Counted from the stretch's first letter, positions 1-7,264 are shown. The stretch is DNA of 21,167 nt from JBJHBY01 sp050485745 (GCA_050485745.1 JBJHBY010000030.1:1-21167), one strand, 5' to 3'. Numbers and translations: made by a program. Notes: generated from the sequence alone by a model not told the origin.

Positions 1-395
1 GGCTGGCCCTGCTGCAGGGCCTCCGCGGGCCGCCCGAAGCGCATGAACTGCCCCTGGCACAGGGCGCGGTACACCACCACCACCTCGGCCTGACCGCTCT
101 CCACGGCCATGGCAGCGTTGGCTACCGCCGCGCAACCGCCGCCACCACCGGGCATCCATACCATGTTGCCGAAGCGAAGCTCCGGCAGGCCCAGTTCCGC
201 GGCAAGGAAAATCGCCTCGTTGCGGTCCTCGGCGAAGGATGCCAGGCCATCCACTTCACGGATACCGAGGCCGGCGTCGGCTACCGCATGGCGAATCGCC
301 TGCAGGGCCAGGGTGTGCTCGGTGACATCGCCGATTCGCCCCCATTTGGCATAGCGGGTTTCGCCGATACCGACGATATGGGCTTTCCTGGACAT
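1..395 (-). CDS. Thiolase-family / lipid-transfer (SCP-x/Ltp-like) protein, N-terminal part
   Basis: The minus strand is open from an ATG at 393-395 to the left edge, giving 131 residues with the C-terminal part outside the window. The protein begins MSRKAHIVGIGETRYAKWG, the usual opening of the non-decarboxylating thiolase-like family that includes SCP-x thiolases and steroid side-chain Ltp proteins (VGxGxTxY). A glycine-rich stretch GGGGGCAAVANAAMAV at residues 83-98 corresponds to the segment that carries the nucleophilic cysteine in thiolases, so C88 is the candidate. Such proteins cleave or condense acyl-CoA substrates and often pair with a DUF35/OB-fold partner, which would lie off the left edge. 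The Shine-Dalgarno sequence is weak (AAGAGCG). A 25-bp palindrome lies about 90-110 bp upstream and may be its operator. The family is confident; the substrate cannot be named. Confidence 0.85.
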   Translation of the reverse strand, partial: MSRKAHIVGIGETRYAKWGRIGDVTEHTLALQAIRHAVADAGLGIREVDGLASFAEDRNEAIFLAAELGLPELRFGNMVWMPGGGGGCAAVANAAMAVESGQAEVVVVYRALCQGQFMRFGRPAEALQQGQ

Positions 396-480
396 GGCGC
401 GCTCTTGATCTTCGTTATTGTGGTGGATGTTTCTGGTGTGTTGCCCCTGGCGACTGTAAGACCATCAGATAGAGCAGGCA

Positions 481-505
481 AATGAACAATATGTCATTGC
501 TCATT
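481..505. promoter_or_regulatory. Candidate operator: 25-bp imperfect palindrome
   Basis: Arms AATGAACAAT (481-490) and ATTGCTCATT (496-505) are inverted repeats matching at 9 of 10 positions around a 5-bp spacer. The site lies in the 234-bp space between the thiolase-like gene on the minus strand and the DUF805 gene on the plus strand. Size and symmetry suit a dimeric regulator such as a TetR-family protein. The regulator itself is not identifiable in the window. Confidence 0.5.
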
Positions 506-514
506 GCTCATTGC
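494..514. repeat. Three tandem copies of TCATTGC
   Basis: The heptamer TCATTGC occurs three times without interruption and overlaps the right arm of the palindrome at 481-505. It may have arisen by slippage or serve as extra half-sites for the same regulator. The rest of the 396-629 space holds nothing else I can support. Confidence 0.8.
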
Positions 515-629
515 AGGGCCTGACTCTGCCTGTCTGCTTGCCGCTGGGTCACCGCGGCAGTAATCTTGCAAAGTCGGCCAGCCATGATGGCGTGCCGGCC
601 AAACATCTGGACGTCATGAAGGAGCATGC

Positions 630-1010
630 ATGAACTGGTATCTCGAAGTACTCAGAAAATACGCCGTATTCCAGGGGAGGGCCCGGCGCAGGGAATATTG
701 GTTCTTCGTGCTGTTCAACCTTTTGATCAGTCTGGCACTCGGTGCCCTCGACGGCATACTGGGCACCTTCGATGCCCAAGCGGGTATCGGTGTTCTCGGC
801 GGTCTCTACGCACTGGCGGTGTTCATCCCGGCTCTGGCAGTCACTGTGCGCCGGCTGCACGACATCGATCGCAGTGGCTGGTGGATCCTGATTGGTTTCA
901 TTCCGCTTATCGGTGCCATTATCCTGCTGGTTTTCCTGGTGCTGGACAGCAACTCCGGCAGCAATCGCTTTGGTGAGAACCCAAAGGACCACCCGCACGC
1001 CTGGGCCTGA
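630..1010 (+). CDS. DUF805 family inner-membrane protein
   Basis: This 126-residue protein has the DUF805 signature (YhaH type): FQGRARRREYW at residues 14-24, a hydrophobic pair of helices at about 25-47 and 52-72, the central motif RRLHDIDRSGWW at 74-85, a further helix at about 86-106, and the terminal NRFGENP. DUF805 proteins are small inner-membrane proteins of unknown function. The start is set by GAAGGAG at 618-624, six bases before the ATG. The competing ATG at 626 opens a different frame with no recognisable protein. It stands alone, followed by a REP-like double hairpin. Family call is strong, function unknown. Confidence 0.93.
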   Translation: MNWYLEVLRKYAVFQGRARRREYWFFVLFNLLISLALGALDGILGTFDAQAGIGVLGGLYALAVFIPALAVTVRRLHDIDRSGWWILIGFIPLIGAIILLVFLVLDSNSGSNRFGENPKDHPHAWA

Positions 1011-1022
1011 GGCGCGCAGGCA

Positions 1023-1081
1023 GACCCCGGGAACCGGGGTCAGGTCTTGCCTTCTGCATGACGTTGGCAACAGGCAAGACC
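1023..1081. repeat. REP-like double hairpin
   Basis: Two perfect stems lie back to back. GACCCCGG (1023-1030) pairs with CCGGGGTC (1034-1041) across a GAA loop, and GGTCTTGCCT (1043-1052) pairs with AGGCAAGACC (1072-1081) across a 19-base loop. There is no T-tract, so an intrinsic terminator is unlikely in the plain sense. Paired GC-rich palindromes directly behind a gene are typical of REP/BIME elements, which are mobilised by RAYT-type Y1 transposases; no such gene is in the window. It may still dampen transcription or protect the end of the upstream mRNA. Confidence 0.6.
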
Positions 1082-1102
1082 CTGCTCCTCCAGGAGGTAA
1101 TC

Positions 1103-2449
1103 ATGCATAACCCGTTCCGGTTTTATCTGAGGCTGCTTTTGCTCGGATTGCTTGCGCCGGTCACTCTGCTGGCCGAGATGCAAGCCGGTACGGTGCTGTT
1201 CGAGAACGTGCGCATTTTTGATGGCAAAGGCAGTGAACTGTCTGCGTCATCCCATGTGCTGGTGCGTGGCAACGTCATCGAGCGCATCAGCACAGCCCCG
1301 ATTTCCGTGGACCGCTCCGCCGATGCCCGCATTGTTGCCGGGAACGGGCGTACTCTGATGCCCGGTCTGATCGACGCGCATTGGCATACCATGATGGCCG
1401 CCGTACCGCTGCAGGTATTGATGACGGGTGATCTCGGCTACGTCAATCTTGTGGCAGGGCGCGAGGCCCGCAACACCCTGCTGCGTGGTTTCACCAGTGT
1501 GCGTGACCTCAGCGGCCCCAGCTTCGGGCTCAAACGTGCCATCGACGAAGGTGTGGTCGAGGGTCCGCGCATCTGGCCCTCAGGCGCAATGATTTCCCAG
1601 ACCGGTGGCCACGGGGATTTTCGTCTGCCCTATGAGGTGCCTGCCGCACGCAACGCGCCACTCAGCCGGGGCGAGGCCATCAATAGTGGCATGGTTGCCG
1701 ACGGCGTGGACGAGGTGCGCAAGCGCGTACGCGAGCAACTCATGCTCGGCGCTTCCCAGATCAAGCTGGCGGCGGGGGGTGGTGTGTCATCCTTCTACGA
1801 CCCGATTGATGTCGCTCAATATTCCGAAGCTGAGTTCCGTGCCGCTGTCGAAGCCGCCGAAAACTGGGGCACCTATGTCACCGTGCATGCCTATACACCA
1901 CGCGCCATTCAGGCGGCCGTGCGTGGTGGGGTGAAGGTGATCGACCACGGCCAGCTGATGGACGAAGCGACCGCGCGCCTGATGGCGAGGGAGGGCGTCT
2001 GGCTCAGCATACAGGCCTTTCTCGACAACGAATTCTCCAACCCCCAGGCCGGCGAGGCCCGGACCAAGCAGTTGCAGGTTTTCTCGGGCACCGATGAGGC
2101 CGTGCGCCTGGCACGTAGGCATCGGCTCAAGGTCGCCTGGGGCAGCGACATCCTGTTCAACCCGCGCATGCCTCAGCATCAGGGGGCCATTCTGGCGACG
2201 ATGACACGCTGGTTTTCCAGCGCCGAGGTGCTGCGTATGGCCACTCACACCAATGCCGAGCTGCTGGCCCTGTCCGGCCCGCGCAACCCTTACCCGGGCA
2301 GGCTCGGTGTGGTCGAGGAGGGCGCACTGGCGGATCTGTTGCTGGTGGAGGGTGACCCCATCGCCGATATCCAGTTGCTTGCCGACCCGGACCGGAATCT
2401 GGTGGTAATCATGAAGGATGGGAAGATCTACAAGGACATACTGAAGTAG
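1103..2449 (+). CDS. Exported metal-dependent amidohydrolase (imidazolonepropionase/prolidase-like)
   Basis: A 448-residue member of the amidohydrolase superfamily. Residues 1-24 form a signal peptide with a long leucine-rich core ending LLA, so the enzyme should act in the periplasm or at the membrane. Visible active-site elements are the HxH pair in LIDAHWH (H93, H95), K221 in SQIKLAAGGG as candidate bridging lysine, H262 in VTVHAYT, H282 in VIDHGQ and D349 in AWGSDI. The C-terminal part has the usual GALADLLLVEGDP strand. Relatives hydrolyse cyclic amides, dipeptides or N-acyl amino acids; the substrate is not predictable here. The ATG at 1103 follows AGGAGG (1092-1097), which is decisive over an in-frame TTG... 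or ATG start further upstream that would place the REP-like hairpin inside the coding sequence. Confidence 0.92.
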   Translation: MHNPFRFYLRLLLLGLLAPVTLLAEMQAGTVLFENVRIFDGKGSELSASSHVLVRGNVIERISTAPISVDRSADARIVAGNGRTLMPGLIDAHWHTMMAAVPLQVLMTGDLGYVNLVAGREARNTLLRGFTSVRDLSGPSFGLKRAIDEGVVEGPRIWPSGAMISQTGGHGDFRLPYEVPAARNAPLSRGEAINSGMVADGVDEVRKRVREQLMLGASQIKLAAGGGVSSFYDPIDVAQYSEAEFRAAVEAAENWGTYVTVHAYTPRAIQAAVRGGVKVIDHGQLMDEATARLMAREGVWLSIQAFLDNEFSNPQAGEARTKQLQVFSGTDEAVRLARRHRLKVAWGSDILFNPRMPQHQGAILATMTRWFSSAEVLRMATHTNAELLALSGPRNPYPGRLGVVEEGALADLLLVEGDPIADIQLLADPDRNLVVIMKDGKIYKDILK

Positions 2450-2661
2450 CGGCCATGGCTGGGGCGCTCCCTGGTGGATACTCTGATCGGATTGCCTGGT
2501 TAACGGATACGATGGCGACCTGGACTACTCTCCCGACAGCGTAATATGTCAGACCACGGCGCAGGCAACGGAGGCTGTGGTTCAATGGATGTTCCGTCGG
2601 GATATCCTGTGGCTGTCATACTGATCTTGCCTATCTGCCATCCGATCACAGGAGCCTTGCC

Positions 2662-3546
2662 GTGGACATTGGAATCTGCCTGCCGTATTCCGAGCCGGGA
2701 ATTACCCGTAAGACCATTCTCGACTGGTGTCGTGCCATTGAGGATGGCCCTTTTGGCGCCATCTCCTGCGGGGAGCGCATCTCCGGTGCGGACGCGGTGG
2801 ACATGCGGGTGCTGCTCTCCGCCGCTGCGGCCCTGACCCGGCGGGTTCGCATCGTGCCCACCCTGTATGTGCTGCCGATGCACGACGAAGTGCGCGCCGC
2901 CAAGGAAATTGCCAGCCTGGATCTGATCGCCAATGGCCGTGTAGACGTGGTGGTCGGCACCGGTGGCCGGCCCAAGGACTATCGCGCCGTGGGTGCCGAC
3001 TATGCCAGCCGTAGCCGTCGTTTGCCCGCCCAGGTGCGGCGTATGCGTGCCACCTGGGCCGGGGAGCCTCCATTCGAGGGCTCCGAACCGATTGGTCCCG
3101 GCTACAGCAAGCCGGGTGGTCCACGGGTTCTGGGCGGTTTTGCCGGGCCCAGGGCCATTGCTGCTTCTGCCGCCTGGGCAGATGGCCTGTATGCTTTCTC
3201 CATCACCGGGGATGCCGGCGAGATTCAGGAAAAATTCGCCGTTTTCGATGAGGCCTGGGCCGCCGCCGGGCGCCAGGGCAAGCCCTGGAAGATCGGTGGC
3301 TTCTGGTATTCCCTGGTGGATGACGCCGAAGCTGCGCTGCGTCACTATGCGTATGAGTACCTGCGCATCGCCGGTCACGATGTCGCCCAGGCGGTAGCGG
3401 ACAGTATGGTGCAGTTCACGCCGGAGCGGATCCTCGACACCATGCGTGCCATGCGCGATACGGGTATCGATGAACTGTACATGGTGCCGGGTTCCGCGGA
3501 TGTGGTCGAGGTGACCCGGCTCACTGCATTGGTGGACCGGCTTTGA
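2662..3546 (+). CDS. LLM-class flavin-dependent oxidoreductase
   Basis: A 294-residue protein of the bacterial luciferase-like monooxygenase fold. It opens MDIGICLPYSEPG, the first strand of the TIM barrel, and shows the typical progression RVRIVPTLYVLPMHDEVRAA (beta strand 3 region), ASLDLIANGRVDVVVGTGG (the DxxxxGR..GxG flavin-binding stretch) and a late GIDELYMVPG strand. Members use FMN or F420 to oxidise or reduce small substrates, often in degradation of aliphatic or sulfur compounds. The start is GTG at 2662, preceded by CAGGAG at 2649-2654. The 212-bp space upstream contains no gene or clear promoter. The specific substrate is unknown; the thiolase-like gene nearby may hint at catabolism, but that is only inference. 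Confidence 0.9.
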   Translation: MDIGICLPYSEPGITRKTILDWCRAIEDGPFGAISCGERISGADAVDMRVLLSAAAALTRRVRIVPTLYVLPMHDEVRAAKEIASLDLIANGRVDVVVGTGGRPKDYRAVGADYASRSRRLPAQVRRMRATWAGEPPFEGSEPIGPGYSKPGGPRVLGGFAGPRAIAASAAWADGLYAFSITGDAGEIQEKFAVFDEAWAAAGRQGKPWKIGGFWYSLVDDAEAALRHYAYEYLRIAGHDVAQAVADSMVQFTPERILDTMRAMRDTGIDELYMVPGSADVVEVTRLTALVDRL

Positions 3547-3587
3547 GGTGCGGCGCCCGCCGTGGACGTCTTTGAGGGTGAGTGAAA

Positions 3588-4087
3588 GTGGAAAAGCTCT
3601 TTAGAAGCAGCCGGCTTCTGGTGCTGGTTGCCGTGGTGATCTGCGCACTCTCCGCGGTGCTCCTGTACGTGGCCACCCTGAATGTCATTGGAAACGTAAT
3701 CTGGAATTTTGTATGGAATATTCCGCAATCGGCTGATGGTGGCAAGGCTCTTGCGGTTCGGCTGCTGAAAATTCTCGATCTGCTGCTGATCGCAATCACC
3801 TTTCAGATCATTGCCGTCAGCCTTTACCGGCTTTTCATTCGGCCTTTTTCCATCAAGCAAAGCACATTTCTCAGTGCTCTTGATATTTCCAGCTTTCATG
3901 ATCTCAAGATCACACTGATTCAGGTTTCCGTCGTGATCATGCTGATCCTGTTTCTGGAGCAGGCGGTCCAGGNNNNNNNNNNGTCCAGGTCGGTGGAACA
4001 CTGGAAACACTCTATTTCGGCCTTGCTGTCAGCGTCGTAACACTGGCTTCCGTCTATGCTTCAAAGAGCATGAAGGATCAGTCATGA
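3588..4087 (+). CDS. UPF0114 / YqhA-like membrane protein, interrupted by an assembly gap
   Basis: The frame runs from GTG 3588 to the ten Ns at 3973-3982 and resumes in another register at 3983, ending with TGA 4085-4087. Both sides of the gap carry GTCCAGG. Merging them gives a single uninterrupted protein of 160 residues, close to the usual length of YqhA (about 164), so the gene is probably intact and the frame change an assembly artefact. Hydrophobic segments lie at about residues 10-34, 60-84, 106-124 and 133-151, and the LDISSFHDLK stretch resembles the conserved loop of UPF0114. Function of the family is unknown. GTG 3588 is chosen over GTG 3582 because GAGGG at 3574-3578 is spaced correctly only for the former. 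Confidence 0.78.
3973..3982. other. Assembly gap (10 N) flanked by a 7-bp overlap
   Basis: Ten N characters separate ...GCGGTCCAGG from GTCCAGGTCGG.... The shared GTCCAGG at both contig ends and the restored reading frame of the surrounding gene indicate a negative gap, meaning overlapping contig ends, rather than missing sequence. Confidence 0.85.
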
Positions 4088-4115
4088 GGCGAATACGAAT
4101 TGGGCCGCTCATCAA

Positions 4116-4616
4116 ATGAAGTTGATTCTCCTTGGTAATGCCGGATCAGGAAAGTCGACTCTGGCCCGTCGGCTTATCGCCCGCGAGCCGGCTGGCTACC
4201 TGTCGCTCGACAGCGTGGCCTTTGATGTCGGAGCACGGCGGCAGTCACTGCAAAAGAGCGTCGCCGCAGCTCGCCACTTTATCGACGGCCACGCCAGCTG
4301 GGTCATCGAGGGCTGTTGCGCGGATATTATCCAGCCCCTCCTGCCGCATTGCGAAGAGTTGCTCTTTCTCAACCCGGGCGTTGAAACCTGTGTCGCGCAC
4401 TGCCGGGCCCGCCCCTGGGAACCGGAGAAGTTCGGTACCCGGGAAGAGCAGGATGCACATCTGGAGCATCTCATCAGTTGGGTACGGGCCTATGACACAC
4501 GCACGGACGAGTATGGGTTGGCACAGCATCGGGCGTTGTATGATGCTTTTCCGGGCAGGAAGCGTGAGCTCAAAGCCCTGGATCAGTACGCCAGTTTTTT
4601 GGTGTTTCTGTCGTGA
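4116..4616 (+). CDS. P-loop kinase-like / AAA-family nucleotide-binding protein
   Basis: A 166-residue P-loop protein. Walker A is GNAGSGKST at residues 7-15, immediately after the first strand MKLILL. LSLDSVAF (29-36) and WVIEG (62-66) match the positions of the substrate-binding aspartate and second strand in small adenylate/shikimate-kinase-like proteins, and LLFLNP (82-87) is a third core strand. The size fits a small-molecule phosphotransferase rather than an AAA+ machine. The ATG lies 28 bases after the upstream membrane-protein gene, without a clear Shine-Dalgarno sequence, so translational linkage is possible. The phosphate acceptor is unknown. Such genes are often annotated simply as AAA family ATPase or adenylate kinase. 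Confidence 0.85.
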   Translation: MKLILLGNAGSGKSTLARRLIAREPAGYLSLDSVAFDVGARRQSLQKSVAAARHFIDGHASWVIEGCCADIIQPLLPHCEELLFLNPGVETCVAHCRARPWEPEKFGTREEQDAHLEHLISWVRAYDTRTDEYGLAQHRALYDAFPGRKRELKALDQYASFLVFLS

Positions 4617-4661
4617 CTGAATAAACATCGATAAATCAACTATAAAGAAGGCGAGAGAAAT

Positions 4662-5102
4662 ATGGAAAGCACTGTTTCGACGATAGACCAGGCGGGTGAT
4701 CCGGCGCAAAGAGCGCTGACCACATCGGAACGGTTGGCTCAGTCTCGAAGGGAGATAGAGGAGTCAACGGCGGTGTTGTACCTGAATTTCATTTGGGGGG
4801 TTCGCTTTGTATTTGACGCCATCATGCTTGTTTTTGGTTTTTTCTCTCTTGTATTTGTTGGGCTGGTAGAGCAAAGCTATCTGGTGATCCTGGGCTCGAT
4901 AGTGCTTCTGATATGGCCAGGGGCAGAGATGGTCGCTATTGTGGGGTACTTCAAACGCAAGGCGTGGTGTGTCATTCCCTTGCACATCTTTGCAGCTTTT
5001 TCACTGATCAACATCCCTGTCGGGACCATCCTCTCGATTCTCCACTATCTGAATATGAGCAAGGTGCGGTTTGAGGACGCTGGAAACTCCGCGCCGAAGT
5101 GA
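4662..5102 (+). CDS. Hypothetical three-helix membrane protein
   Basis: I do not recognise this 146-residue protein. Residues 1-40 are polar and charged with a short predicted helix (SERLAQSRREIEEST), and three hydrophobic helices follow at about 48-69, 73-96 and 102-129. The C-terminus is short and polar. The arrangement suggests an integral inner-membrane protein with a cytoplasmic N-terminal segment. The start follows AAGGCGAGAG about 6 bases upstream. By eye the gene and its downstream neighbour are richer in A/T than the flanking genes, which could mean recent acquisition. Confidence 0.72.
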   Translation: MESTVSTIDQAGDPAQRALTTSERLAQSRREIEESTAVLYLNFIWGVRFVFDAIMLVFGFFSLVFVGLVEQSYLVILGSIVLLIWPGAEMVAIVGYFKRKAWCVIPLHIFAAFSLINIPVGTILSILHYLNMSKVRFEDAGNSAPK

Positions 5103-5124
5103 TGGTATGTCCAGGAGATGAAAT

Positions 5125-5472
5125 GTGGAGTTGACGTTAAAGTACCCGTACCTGGCCGACGAGAATGAGCGTGTCGAAGCGGCACAGTATTTCCCGGGGC
5201 TCCTGGGCGAGGGTTCCACCAAGGCACTCAGGCTGATTGTGGGTCCCTACAAGGATGTGTCTATTCAGCGCCAGATGCATGAGTACATACACTACAAGAT
5301 AGGTGTGTCCAGGTTCCACTTTTCTGAAAAGGGATGGCTTTTCAAGCGGAGAACCGCGGTGTTCACAACGAGGCGCATGAGAATTTCTGATGAATCGATG
5401 TCTATTCTCGCAGATACATTTTACGATGTTATTCTGGTTTTTGGTGTGAAGGTTACTGTGGAGCCTGCTTAG
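5125..5472 (+). CDS. Hypothetical protein, 115 residues
   Basis: No family is recognised. The protein is soluble-looking and mixed in character, with YIHYKIGVSRFHFSEKG in the middle, a basic patch KRRTAVFTTRRMR at about 73-85 and a hydrophobic beta-like end VILVFGVKVTV. It begins at GTG 5125, supported by AGGAG at 5113-5117 seven bases upstream; neighbouring ATGs at 5118 and 5123 open other frames. Its stop overlaps the GTG of the next gene by one base, suggesting co-translation with the SRPBCC protein. Relative A/T richness is shared with the gene before it. Confidence 0.65.
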   Translation: MELTLKYPYLADENERVEAAQYFPGLLGEGSTKALRLIVGPYKDVSIQRQMHEYIHYKIGVSRFHFSEKGWLFKRRTAVFTTRRMRISDESMSILADTFYDVILVFGVKVTVEPA

Positions 5473-5903
5473 TGCCTGTGTTCGAAACCCGGCATATCAG
5501 TGTCGCCATTGCCCGATTCCCGGCTGAGGTCTACGCCTTTGCCGCCAACCCGCTGAATCTGCCCCTGTGGGCAGAAGGTCTGGCGCGCTCCGAGGTGTCG
5601 CGCGAGGGTGATGGCTGGGTTGTGCGGGCACCGTTTGGGCTGGTGCGCATCCGCTTTGTGGCTGCCAACGACCTGGGTGTCATGGACCACGATGTCGAAC
5701 TCGAAGATGGCACAGTCGTGCACAACCCCATGCGTGTGTTGCCGAATGGTACAGGCAGCGAATTCGTGTTCAGCCTGTTCCGTCAGCCGGGCATGAGCAA
5801 AGAGCAATTCGCGGCGGACGCCGAGGCCGTTGAACAGGATTTGCAGCGCCTCAAGACCCTGCTGGAGTCAGGCAGGGCTGGCGATGCTCAGCCACTTCCA
5901 TGA
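5472..5903 (+). CDS. SRPBCC (START/Bet v1-fold) family protein
   Basis: This 143-residue protein starts FETRHISVAIARFPAEVYAF, the first beta strand and helix of the SRPBCC fold, followed by NPLNLPLWAEGL, the 'asn-pro-xx-xx-W' turn seen in polyketide-cyclase/dehydrase-like members. The fold has a hydrophobic cavity that binds small ligands or lipids. The C-terminal helix (residues 111-134) closes the fold. The GTG at 5472 shares its G with the TAG of the previous gene, a one-base overlap implying translational coupling. The ligand is unknown. The family call comes from the pattern of the N-terminal half. Confidence 0.78.
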   Translation: MPVFETRHISVAIARFPAEVYAFAANPLNLPLWAEGLARSEVSREGDGWVVRAPFGLVRIRFVAANDLGVMDHDVELEDGTVVHNPMRVLPNGTGSEFVFSLFRQPGMSKEQFAADAEAVEQDLQRLKTLLESGRAGDAQPLP

Positions 5904-5991
5904 CCCTTTCTCGCGAGTCGAGCACTATGAGTTTGTCCTCGGTAATGCCTGTCAGCTGATCGCGACTCGACATAATTGATGGAGGTTCATC

Positions 5992-6375
5992 ATGAATCAG
6001 CGGGTATCCCATGACCTCGACCGGCTGTCCGGCTATCAGCGAAAATTAGGCGCCCTGCATGAGGACTGCCCTGTGCGGGCGGCGCTGGATATTGTACGCG
6101 GACGCTGGAAGCCATCCATTCTGTATGCATTGAAGGATGGCCCCCGGCGCTACTCCGAACTGCAGGGCGCGCTGCCGCGGGTTTCACCCCAGGCGCTGAC
6201 CACCCAGCTCAAGCAACTGGAAGCCGATGGCCTGGTGCGGCGTGATGCGTATGCGGAAGTTCCAGTTCGGGTGGAATACCGGCTGTCGGAATTCGGGGCC
6301 ACGCTGTCGGATGTGATGGATAGCCTGGAACGCTGGGGCACTGACTATCTGGCACACCGGAAAAGTCAACTTTGA
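5992..6375 (+). CDS. HxlR-family winged-helix transcriptional regulator
   Basis: A 127-residue regulator with the hallmark HxlR sequence CPVRAALDIVRGRWKPSIL at residues 26-44, RYSELQGALPRVSPQALT (helix-turn-helix region, about 53-70), LKQLEADGLVRRDAY and the wing VEYRLSEFG (94-102). C26 sits at the position of the conserved N-terminal cysteine that senses quinones, aldehydes or oxidants in several HxlR/DUF24 proteins. GGAGG at 5982-5986 sets the ATG start. The adjacent downstream gene encodes an AzoR-like flavoprotein, and HxlR-type YodB of Bacillus subtilis controls azoreductase genes, so azoR is the likely target. An operator-like repeat lies between the two genes. Confidence 0.92.
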   Translation: MNQRVSHDLDRLSGYQRKLGALHEDCPVRAALDIVRGRWKPSILYALKDGPRRYSELQGALPRVSPQALTTQLKQLEADGLVRRDAYAEVPVRVEYRLSEFGATLSDVMDSLERWGTDYLAHRKSQL

Positions 6376-6400
6376 CGCCTGTGCTCGAACTGCTCACTAT
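6372..6400 (+). promoter_or_regulatory. Candidate azoR promoter
   Basis: TTGACG (6372-6377) and CACTAT (6395-6400) are separated by 17 bases. The -35 matches consensus at five of six positions, the -10 only at three. The -35 overlaps the stop codon of the hxlR gene and the -10 lies inside the first operator-like repeat, so a bound regulator would block it. Confidence 0.4.
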
Positions 6401-6424
6401 TTGGTGAGCCACTCACTATTTTGG
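6393..6424. promoter_or_regulatory. Candidate HxlR operator: two direct copies of CTCACTATTT(T)GG
   Basis: CTCACTATTTGG (6393-6404) recurs as CTCACTATTTTGG (6412-6424), 19 bp apart. The first copy is also an inverted repeat, CTCAC (6393-6397) with GTGAG (6404-6408). Position between a redox-type HxlR gene and an azoR gene, overlapping the candidate promoter, supports an operator for the HxlR protein. The binding itself is inferred. Confidence 0.55.
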
Positions 6425-6500
6425 TCGTGGATTCAAACCTTGGTCCTGTGAACAATAACGCGACGCGCGACACATTGTTTATCAGAAGGAGGTTTGCCCT

Positions 6501-7142
6501 ATGCCACGATTGCTGATCGTCAATGCCAGCGGGCGCAGGACCCGATCCATCACCCGCCGATTGACCGGGCAGTTTGCCGAGCGCTGGTTGGCCGCGCATC
6601 CGGAGGGCATGCTGATCGAGCGGGACGTGACCCTGCAGTTGCCCACGCCAGTCAATGAAGCCTGGATTGCCAGTGCCTTTGCTCCACCCGGAGCGCGTTC
6701 ATCGGCAATGTCGGCGGTGTTATCCGAGAGTGAGGCGCTGCTGGCGGAGATCGAGACCGCGGACGCACTGGTGTTCGGCGTGCCCATGTACAATTTCGGG
6801 CTGCCGGCACAGCTGAAGGCATACTTTGATCAGATCATCCGGGTCAACCGCTCCTTTAGATTTGATCCTGGAGCGGAACAACCCTACCAGCCCCTGCTGG
6901 CTGACAAGCCCACCACTGTGATTGTTTCCGTAGGTGACGGGGATCTGTTACCCGGAGGCCCTTTGGCTGGTCTGAATTTTCTGGAGCCCCACCTGACCAC
7001 GATGCTGGGTTTCATCGGGCTGAAGAGTCTGGAGTTCGTGCGGGTGGGCTATGAGGAGTTTCAGGATGAGCGCTTGCATAGAGCCCTTGAGTCCGCCGAG
7101 CAGGCGGTGGCTCGTTATGCAACTTCAGCCTGGTGCCACTGA
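6501..7142 (+). CDS. azoR: FMN-dependent NAD(P)H-azoreductase-like flavodoxin-fold protein
   Basis: A 213-residue flavodoxin-fold protein of the AzoR/NQO type. PRLLIVNASGRRTRSITRRL at residues 2-21 is the first strand and phosphate-binding loop for FMN, and VFGVPMYNFGLPAQLKAYFD at 91-110 is the characteristic second FMN motif (MYNFGxPAxLK). AzoR enzymes reduce quinones and azo compounds by two-electron transfer from NAD(P)H and protect against electrophile stress. The third FMN segment, often SRGG in this family, reads SVGDGDLLPGG here (143-153), so it is somewhat divergent. AGAAGGAGG at 6484-6492 precedes the ATG by 8 bases. The HxlR gene upstream is its probable regulator. Confidence 0.87.
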   Translation: MPRLLIVNASGRRTRSITRRLTGQFAERWLAAHPEGMLIERDVTLQLPTPVNEAWIASAFAPPGARSSAMSAVLSESEALLAEIETADALVFGVPMYNFGLPAQLKAYFDQIIRVNRSFRFDPGAEQPYQPLLADKPTTVIVSVGDGDLLPGGPLAGLNFLEPHLTTMLGFIGLKSLEFVRVGYEEFQDERLHRALESAEQAVARYATSAWCH

Positions 7143-7264
7143 ACGCCAGGCTTCTGCACTCGGGCCATTTACAGTCAGCTCTTCACTGCTGTCGATTTTT
7201 GACAGCCCGATTCGACTGGAGGGTGCAGCGACCATTCCGGAAGCTCTGGATAGGAGAGGCTCTC

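Noticed and set aside
494..514. Possible CRISPR-like repeats
   Set aside because: Three abutting 7-bp units without spacers and without cas genes are a simple tandem repeat.
3983..4040. Apparent frameshift and early stop of the YqhA-like gene after the N run
   Set aside because: The repeated GTCCAGG at both gap edges explains the change of frame as an assembly artefact, so the gene is not called a pseudogene.
5911..5976. Imperfect direct repeats TCGCGAGTCGAG and TCGCGACTCGAC before the HxlR gene
   Set aside because: Only 10 of 12 bases match and the first lies right behind the previous gene; too weak to call an operator.
7188..7206. Stem-loop GCTGTC-N7-GACAGC after azoR as terminator
   Set aside because: The stem is only six pairs and no T-tract follows; it may be chance.
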